Shown here piece by piece: positions 7,098-11,247 of a stretch of 11,247 nucleotides of DNA (the first letter of the stretch is position 1; each line of letters opens with the position of its first letter). Origin of the DNA: Campylobacteraceae bacterium (GTDB lineage: Bacteria > Campylobacterota > Campylobacteria > Campylobacterales > JALSKU01); contig WFMT01000024.1 in NCBI GenBank assembly GCA_015488975.1, positions 1 to 11,247 on the forward strand. Reading direction: 5' to 3'. Under the pieces are notes generated by a model that was given only the letters and a program-made list of their open reading frames with translations, was not told the origin of the DNA and ran no database searches. Position numbers and translations under genes: made by a program.

Positions 7098-7382
7098 CTA
7101 AACAAGTATGTTAAGAATTGAGCCTACTGTTTCTTCTTGAATTTTTATAGCTTTAATATTTGCATCAAAACCAACTTTTATAGGTATCTGATTTGTTAAA
7201 TCTTTAGTAAGATTTGTGCCAGAGTTGCTTTTGGTGGCTGATGCGGTAACGCTGTTTGATGTATCATCTTTTAAGACGGTATTTATAGCTTTATAATCTT
7301 TAGTATTAACATTTGCTATATTAGTCGCATTATTTGCCATCCAATTATTATGTGCATTTAAAGAGCTGACATTTATTTGCAT
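7098..7382 (-). CDS. Small protein resembling a flagellar rod/hook protein reduced to its ends
   Basis: I recognise the parts but not a named gene. The 94-residue product starts with SLNAHNNWMANNATNIANVNT (split here: SLNAHNNWM, then ANNATNIANVNT, residues 7-27), which resembles the N-terminal motif of flagellar axial proteins (FlgB, FlgC, FlgG, FlgE; typically ANNIANVNTPGY). Its last 35 residues, with VGFDANIKAIKIQEE (69-83), resemble their C-terminal helix (YEANAKVIKTADEM...). The middle 30 residues are Ser/Thr/Asn-rich. All of the usual beta domain is missing; FlgC has about 140 residues or more. A ribosome site AAGGA sits 6 nt before the ATG, so the gene is probably real and not a remnant. 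No other flagellar gene is near. No sigma-54 GG-N10-GC element is visible upstream; a TATAAA-like box on the minus strand (7408-7413) may be its promoter. Confidence 0.7.
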   Translation of the reverse strand: MQINVSSLNAHNNWMANNATNIANVNTKDYKAINTVLKDDTSNSVTASATKSNSGTNLTKDLTNQIPIKVGFDANIKAIKIQEETVGSILNILV

Positions 7383-7452
7383 AACAAATCCTTTTTTAAA
7401 TAAATTCTTTATATACTACTACTTTAAAAGTTAAAAAATAATAAAAAAATGA

Positions 7453-7459
7453 TATTATA
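7453..7459. promoter_or_regulatory. -10-like element upstream of the candidate RNA, readable on both strands
   Basis: TATTAT on the plus strand (7453-7458) matches five of six -10 bases and would start a transcript near 7465, where the predicted RNA fold begins. On the minus strand the same bases contain a perfect TATAAT (7454-7459), which could instead serve the small flagellar-like gene with a longer leader. No -35 is visible in the AT-rich flank. Confidence 0.4.
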
Positions 7460-7464
7460 TGGTG

Positions 7465-7640
7465 GTTAGGTACTTAAGACTTGTGCAAGTGTGAGAAAAG
7501 CTATAAAGTTTTTTAAAGATAATAACTGACCTTACGCACTAAACACATATCTAGGCAAAAAGAGAAAGTGTCATATGTAAGACAGATTTTTGAAAGCCTT
7601 GTGAGGATAGGGAATTGCCAAGAAAAGTATTTATCTCTTT
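7465..7640 (+). ncRNA. Candidate 6S-like regulatory RNA (ssrS), proposed from secondary structure
   Basis: 6S RNA mimics an open promoter and sequesters RNA polymerase holoenzyme. This interval has no credible coding frame and is less AT-rich than its flanks. By hand it folds into one long interrupted hairpin. A 9-bp closing helix (7467-7475 with 7625-7633) leads through a small internal loop to CUUG/CAAG (7480-7483 with 7619-7622) and GCAA/UUGC (7485-7488 with 7615-7618). A central bubble follows, with 5' strand 7489-7509 and 3' strand 7597-7614; the 3' strand can form a mini-hairpin CCU/AGG (7597-7606). The distal arm pairs 7510-7520 with 7586-7596, 7526-7528 with 7583-7585, 7531-7535 with 7577-7581, and 7536-7540 with 7567-7571. 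Several G.U pairs (such as 7469 with 7631 and 7470 with 7630) work only in the plus-strand RNA. The exact ends are approximate, and primary-sequence homology was not tested. Confidence 0.55.
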
Positions 7641-7660
7641 ATATACACTAAACAATTTTT

Positions 7661-7669
7661 TGATATAAT
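7661..7669 (+). promoter_or_regulatory. Extended -10 promoter of the kdsA-ovoA-ovoB operon
   Basis: TGA followed by TATAAT (TGnTATAAT) is a perfect extended -10, with the hexamer at 7664-7669. Transcription would start near 7676, at the edge of a run of nine T (7677-7685). AGGA (7686-7689) follows, 6 nt before the kdsA ATG. The leader would be only about 20 nt. Confidence 0.65.
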
Positions 7670-7695
7670 CAGTAAATTTTTTTTTAGGATATATA

Positions 7696-8508
7696 ATGAT
7701 ACTTATTGCAGGACCATGCGTTATAGAAAACAAAGACAATCTTTTTAAAATAGCAGAAGGATTGAAAAAATACCATGAAGATGACAGGATAGATTTTTAT
7801 TTCAAAGCTTCATTTGATAAAGCAAATAGAACCAGTTTGGAGAGTTTTAGGGGTCCGGGGCTTCAGGAGGGACTTTCTATGTTGAAAGATATTCAAGATA
7901 AGTTCGGATATAAACTTTTGACTGATATTCATGAGAGTTGGCAGGTTGAGGAAGCTGCCAAAGTTGTAGATATACTTCAAATCCCCGCATTTTTATGTCG
8001 TCAAACTGATTTGTTGGTAAGTGCAGCCAAAACAGATAGAGTGGTCAATATCAAAAAAGGTCAATTTATGAATCCTGAAGACATGGCTTATTCGGTAGGA
8101 AAAGTTTTAAAAACAAGAGGTTTTGATGAGGTGGATTACAAAACTTCAAAAGAGGCAAATGTTTGGCTGACTGAGAGAGGGAGCAGTTTTGGATATGGGA
8201 ATTTGGTAGTTGATATGAGAAGTTTGGAGATAATGAGAAAATTTGCTCCTGTAGTTTTTGATGCTACCCACTCAGTACAGATGCCAGGAGGTGCCGGAGG
8301 AAAAAGTAGTGGCAGAAGAGAGTTTGTGGCACCTTTAAGTAGAGCAGCAGCTGCGGTAGGGGTTGACGGATTTTTCTTTGAGACACATTTTGATCCTTCT
8401 GTTGCACTTAGTGATGGGGCAAATATGCTAAAACTTGAAGAGCTTGGACAATGCATTAAAGATATATTTGCCATCAAAGAAGCACTAAAATTAGTCAATA
8501 GCGAATAG
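7696..8508 (+). CDS. kdsA: 3-deoxy-8-phosphooctulonate synthase (Kdo-8-phosphate synthase), metal-dependent class
   Basis: Condenses phosphoenolpyruvate with arabinose 5-phosphate to Kdo-8-phosphate, the sugar linking lipid A to the LPS core; its presence implies a Gram-negative outer membrane. At 270 residues the length is normal. Motifs include AGPCVIE (5-11), KASFDKANR (37-45), GPG (53-55), TDIHE (76-80), QIPAFLCRQTDL (95-106), KKGQF (120-124), SSFGYGNLVVDMR (163-175) and DATHSVQMPGG (189-199). C8, H192, E229 and D240 are the expected metal ligands of the metal-dependent class; E. coli KdsA has Asn at the Cys position. The ATG has a good AGGA. In Helicobacter and Campylobacter kdsA is followed by ribH and nusB; here ovoA follows after 10 nt. 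Confidence 0.97.
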   Translation: MILIAGPCVIENKDNLFKIAEGLKKYHEDDRIDFYFKASFDKANRTSLESFRGPGLQEGLSMLKDIQDKFGYKLLTDIHESWQVEEAAKVVDILQIPAFLCRQTDLLVSAAKTDRVVNIKKGQFMNPEDMAYSVGKVLKTRGFDEVDYKTSKEANVWLTERGSSFGYGNLVVDMRSLEIMRKFAPVVFDATHSVQMPGGAGGKSSGRREFVAPLSRAAAAVGVDGFFFETHFDPSVALSDGANMLKLEELGQCIKDIFAIKEALKLVNSE

Positions 8509-8518
8509 GATTTAGATA

Positions 8519-10618
8519 ATGATAAGGAATATTTTACTATATGGTGAAGATATACAAAAAAAAAGAGAGGAGATAAAAGAGTACTTTTTACAGGTTTATG
8601 AAACTTATGAGAAGCTTTTTGAGATTTTAAAAAGTGATGAAGTTTTTTATAAAAAAGCAAATCCTCTAAGGCATCCTTTGATATTTTACTTTGGTCATAC
8701 AGCTACATTTTATATCAATAAACTAATTCTGGCAAAAATTATCAAAAAAAGGATCAATCCGACTTTTGAATCTATATTTGCCATAGGTGTGGATGAGATG
8801 AGTTGGGATGATCTTAATGATCAAAACTATGAGTGGCCGAGCGTAAAAGAAGTAAGACTATACAGAAATGAAGTTAAAAAAAATGTATTACATCTTATAG
8901 AAACTTTGCCTTTGAAACTGCCTATTGATTGGAAGTCTCCTTTTTGGGTGATTTTGATGGGAATTGAACATGAAAATATACATATAGAGACTTCTTCAGT
9001 ACTTATGAGAGAGCTACAGATAGAGTATGTAAAACCACATAAAGATTTTCCAATCTGCAAAACAAGTGCTAATGCCCCTAAAAATGAGCTTCTTGCATTG
9101 CCTGGCGTAAAGGTTATCATGGGTAAAAGTTTTGATAGTGATGATTACTACGGCTGGGATAATGAGTACGGCTCCAAAGAAGAGTTTGTAGATGATTTCA
9201 AAGCTTCAAAATACCTTGTAAGTAATGAAGAGTTTTTAGAATTTGTCGAAAATGGTGGATATGAAAAAGAGGAGTTTTGGAGTGATGAGGGAAAAAGGTG
9301 GCTCTCTTTTAAAAAGGCAAAACATCCTACTTTTTGGGTGAAAGCAGGCGATACTTACAGATACAGAACGATAGCAGATATCATAGACATGCCATGGAAC
9401 TGGCCTGTTGATGTAAGCTATCTTGAGGCTGAGGCCTTTTGTAACTATCTGTCAAAAAAGCTAAATAAACCAATAAGACTCCCAAGTGAAGCTGAGTACT
9501 ATAGGCTTTATGAATATGTAAAAGTTCCGGATATTTCAAAATGGAAAGAAAAAGCCCCGGCAAATATCAATCTTGAACACTTTGCCTCGTCAGCTCCAGT
9601 TGATAAATTTAAATTTGGTGAATTTTATGATGTTATCGGCAATGTCTGGCAGTGGAGTTGTACCCCGATAGACGGATATGAAGGGTTTAAAGTCCATCCT
9701 TTGTATGATGACTTCTCTGCTCCGACATTTGACGGAAAACATAATCTTATCAAAGGAGGCTCTTTTATAAGTTGCGGAAATGAAGTCTTAAAAAGCGCAA
9801 GATATGCTTTTAGAAGACACTTTTTTCAACATGCAGGTTTTAGATATGTAGAATCGAAAAAAGTCATAAAAACTGATGTTGAAAAGTATGAAGATGATAT
9901 GGAACTTACAAAATATATAGAGCAATGTTATTCTAAAGAGTATCTTGGAATTAAAAATTATCATAAAGAGTTTAGTGACTATGTACTTAAATTTGTAAAA
10001 GATAAGAAAAAAGAGAGGGCTTTTGAGTTTGGTACACTTGCCGGCAGGGTTGGCTTTGAATTGGCAAAAGAGTATAAAAAGGTTCACTCTCTTGACTTTA
10101 CCGCAAGGCTTATTCAATTTGCAGTTAATTTGAAAAAGAGTGGAAAGCTTAAGTATATACTAAAAGATGAGGGCGATATTGTACTTTTTAAAGAGATATA
10201 TCTAAGTGATTTTGACTTTGCTGAAGTTAAAGAAAGGGTTGAATTTTGGCAGGGCGATATGGCAAATCTAAAACCAAATTTCAAAGGATATGATTTGGTA
10301 GTAGTAAATGATGCCATTACAAGAAGTTACAATCCTAAAAAATTCCTGATAGAAATTGATAAAAGAATGAATGATGAAGCTTTGCTTGTCATATCTTCAA
10401 GTTATGACTGGGATGAGAAAATCACTTCAAAGGATAAGTGGATAGGCAGTATCAAAAAAAATGGTGAAAACTTTCATACAAAAGAAGCTTTAAAAGAGCT
10501 TCTTGAGAGTAGATTTGAACTGCTTGATGAGGGCAAAATGATACCTTGTGTAACAAGAGAGAATAGTAAAAACTTTTCATATAAAAATATTGAGGTACTG
10601 ATATGGCAAAAAAGATAA
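8519..10618 (+). CDS. ovoA: OvoA: 5-histidylcysteine sulfoxide synthase / 4-mercaptohistidine N1-methyltransferase
   Basis: Non-heme iron enzyme that joins cysteine to C5 of histidine with O2, giving 5-histidylcysteine sulfoxide; its C-terminal domain later methylates thiohistidine to ovothiol A. The 699 residues match full-length OvoA in three parts. First is a DinB-like iron-binding domain (about 25-180) with H60 in FGHTATFYINKL and H151/H155 in GIEHENIHIETS. Second is a formylglycine-enzyme/sulfatase-modifying-factor domain (about 192-445) with MGKSFDSDDYYGWDNEYG, RLPSEAEY, GNVWQW, KGGSF and FRYV. Third is a Rossmann methyltransferase (about 460-699) with a SAM loop at EFGTLAGRVGFELA. EgtB also has the first two domains but lacks the third, so OvoA is favoured. 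The ATG follows AGGA by 8 nt, directly behind kdsA, and the gene overlaps the next by 16 nt. Confidence 0.94.
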   Translation: MIRNILLYGEDIQKKREEIKEYFLQVYETYEKLFEILKSDEVFYKKANPLRHPLIFYFGHTATFYINKLILAKIIKKRINPTFESIFAIGVDEMSWDDLNDQNYEWPSVKEVRLYRNEVKKNVLHLIETLPLKLPIDWKSPFWVILMGIEHENIHIETSSVLMRELQIEYVKPHKDFPICKTSANAPKNELLALPGVKVIMGKSFDSDDYYGWDNEYGSKEEFVDDFKASKYLVSNEEFLEFVENGGYEKEEFWSDEGKRWLSFKKAKHPTFWVKAGDTYRYRTIADIIDMPWNWPVDVSYLEAEAFCNYLSKKLNKPIRLPSEAEYYRLYEYVKVPDISKWKEKAPANINLEHFASSAPVDKFKFGEFYDVIGNVWQWSCTPIDGYEGFKVHPLYDDFSAPTFDGKHNLIKGGSFISCGNEVLKSARYAFRRHFFQHAGFRYVESKKVIKTDVEKYEDDMELTKYIEQCYSKEYLGIKNYHKEFSDYVLKFVKDKKKERAFEFGTLAGRVGFELAKEYKKVHSLDFTARLIQFAVNLKKSGKLKYILKDEGDIVLFKEIYLSDFDFAEVKERVEFWQGDMANLKPNFKGYDLVVVNDAITRSYNPKKFLIEIDKRMNDEALLVISSSYDWDEKITSKDKWIGSIKKNGENFHTKEALKELLESRFELLDEGKMIPCVTRENSKNFSYKNIEVLIWQKR

Positions 10619-11247
10619 ATTTTGATAAAAAAGTAAACAGGATCGGCAGTGACAGTATAAAATTTGCCAATTTGGATAAAAGATACGGAAGCCATGATGT
10701 TATACCTATGTGGGTTGCCGATATGGACTTTCTTTCAGCCAAAGGTATAAGAAAAGCTCTCAAAAAAAGAGTAAAACAAGGAGTCTTTGGATATCCGTAT
10801 AATGATAAAAAGATATATGATTCCATATATTCATGGCAAGAAAGAAGATATGGATGGAAGATAAAAAAAGGCTCTATCTCTTTGGCAAGTGGAGTTGTAA
10901 GCTCTATAGCTTTTTTGATCCAAGCTTTTAGTGAAGTTGGTGATAATATCATCATTCAGCCCCCTGTGTATCAACCTTTTGCAAGAACTATCAAGGAAAA
11001 TGAGAGAAAAGTTAGCAGAAATTCCCTTGTTTTAAAAAATGGAAGGTATGAGATAGATTTTAAAGATTTTCAAAAAAGAGCAAAAGATGCAAAAATCTTT
11101 ATACTATGTAATCCTCACAATCCTACCGGTAAAGTTTTTTCAAAAAAAGAGCTTTTGAAGTTGGCTGAGATTTGTTTGAAAAATAATGTGCTTATCATAA
11201 GCGATGAAATCCATAGTGATTTTTTATATAACGATAAAAAACATATC
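10603..11247 (+). CDS. ovoB: PLP-dependent C-S lyase of the PatB/MalY family, probable OvoB (3' end beyond the window)
   Basis: Expected to cleave 5-histidylcysteine sulfoxide to 5-thiohistidine with loss of the cysteine backbone, the middle step of ovothiol synthesis. The visible 215 residues are a fold-type I PLP enzyme: NRIGSDSIKFA (12-22), MWVADMDF (36-43), FGYPY (62-66), QPPVYQPF around 119-126, FILCNPHNPTG around 166-176 and ISDEIHSDF around 200-208. The MWVADMDF and SDEIHSD patterns point to the cystathionine beta-lyase-like PatB/MalY group rather than ordinary aminotransferases. The PLP lysine, normally some 30 residues further, lies outside the window. The ATG is inside ovoA, 7 nt after GAGG (10592-10595), and the 16-nt overlap suggests coupled translation. 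Without the ovoA neighbour it would be called MalY/PatB; the OvoB role is inferred from context. Confidence 0.85.
   Translation, partial: MAKKINFDKKVNRIGSDSIKFANLDKRYGSHDVIPMWVADMDFLSAKGIRKALKKRVKQGVFGYPYNDKKIYDSIYSWQERRYGWKIKKGSISLASGVVSSIAFLIQAFSEVGDNIIIQPPVYQPFARTIKENERKVSRNSLVLKNGRYEIDFKDFQKRAKDAKIFILCNPHNPTGKVFSKKELLKLAEICLKNNVLIISDEIHSDFLYNDKKHI

Noticed and set aside
7088..7100. Bidirectional terminator between queA and the converging small gene
   Set aside because: Only 7 nt separate the stops and no hairpin with a T-run is visible there.
7479..7490. ACTTGTGCAAGT palindrome as a possible operator
   Set aside because: The halves pair better with 3' bases at 7615-7622 in the long RNA fold, and no second copy or known regulator site is seen.
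7440..7640. Decayed insertion-sequence remnant
   Set aside because: No terminal inverted repeat, target duplication or transposase fragment could be found on either strand.
7551..7739. 62-codon minus-strand frame between the flagellar-like gene and kdsA
   Set aside because: It runs into the kdsA start and across its promoter, resembles no family I know, and lies in the region explained better by the folded RNA.
8136..8660. 174-codon minus-strand frame opposite the kdsA/ovoA junction
   Set aside because: It is antisense to strongly conserved kdsA and ovoA sequence and has Ser/Leu-rich shadow composition with no recognisable motif.
10452..10955. 167-codon minus-strand frame opposite the ovoA end and the lyase start
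   Set aside because: Antisense to two well-supported overlapping genes; no motif of its own.

Overview
The window is about 11.2 kb of AT-rich, densely packed bacterial DNA. Gene content and order point to a Campylobacterota (epsilonproteobacterial) chromosome, probably a free-living Sulfurimonas/Arcobacter-like organism. The best markers are HobA (a DnaA-binding protein known only from this phylum), a very short HolB that has lost its P-loop, lysC-hobA-holB in the order known from Helicobacter, and tatB-tatC-queA after hemW. No insertion sequence, phage, CRISPR array, tRNA or rRNA is visible. I read the stretch as ordinary chromosome with one metabolic add-on and one probable RNA gene.

Layout. 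Positions 1-3635 form a minus-strand operon read from right to left: rppH (mRNA 5' pyrophosphohydrolase), lysC (aspartokinase), hobA and holB (replication initiation and clamp loader), and a DMT/EamA permease cut by the window edge. Its junctions are very tight (a 23-nt gap, TAATG, GTGA, TAATG). A 58-nt divergent promoter region (3636-3693) separates it from a plus-strand run: hemW, then tatB-tatC-queA. The Tat genes overlap by 8 nt, and queA starts 5 nt after tatC. A small minus-strand gene at 7098-7382 converges on queA; its product looks like a shrunken flagellar rod/hook protein.

The only large gap, 7383-7695, is not empty. It can be folded by eye into one long, interrupted hairpin of about 170 nt. 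The fold has a 9-bp closing helix, a large central bubble with a small hairpin on its 3' side, and a long distal arm. Its G.U pairs make sense only for a plus-strand transcript, and a -10-like hexamer lies just upstream. That is the size and architecture of 6S RNA (ssrS), and I propose it as such on structure alone.

Downstream, kdsA (Kdo-8-phosphate synthase, outer-membrane LPS) has its own extended -10 promoter. It is followed after 10 nt by ovoA and then, overlapping by 16 nt, by a PLP-dependent C-S lyase of the PatB/MalY family that runs off the window. OvoA joins cysteine to histidine as a sulfoxide and later methylates the thiohistidine; the adjacent lyase is the expected OvoB that releases 5-thiohistidine. 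Together they form a complete ovothiol A pathway, a small-molecule redox buffer, placed behind a housekeeping LPS gene.
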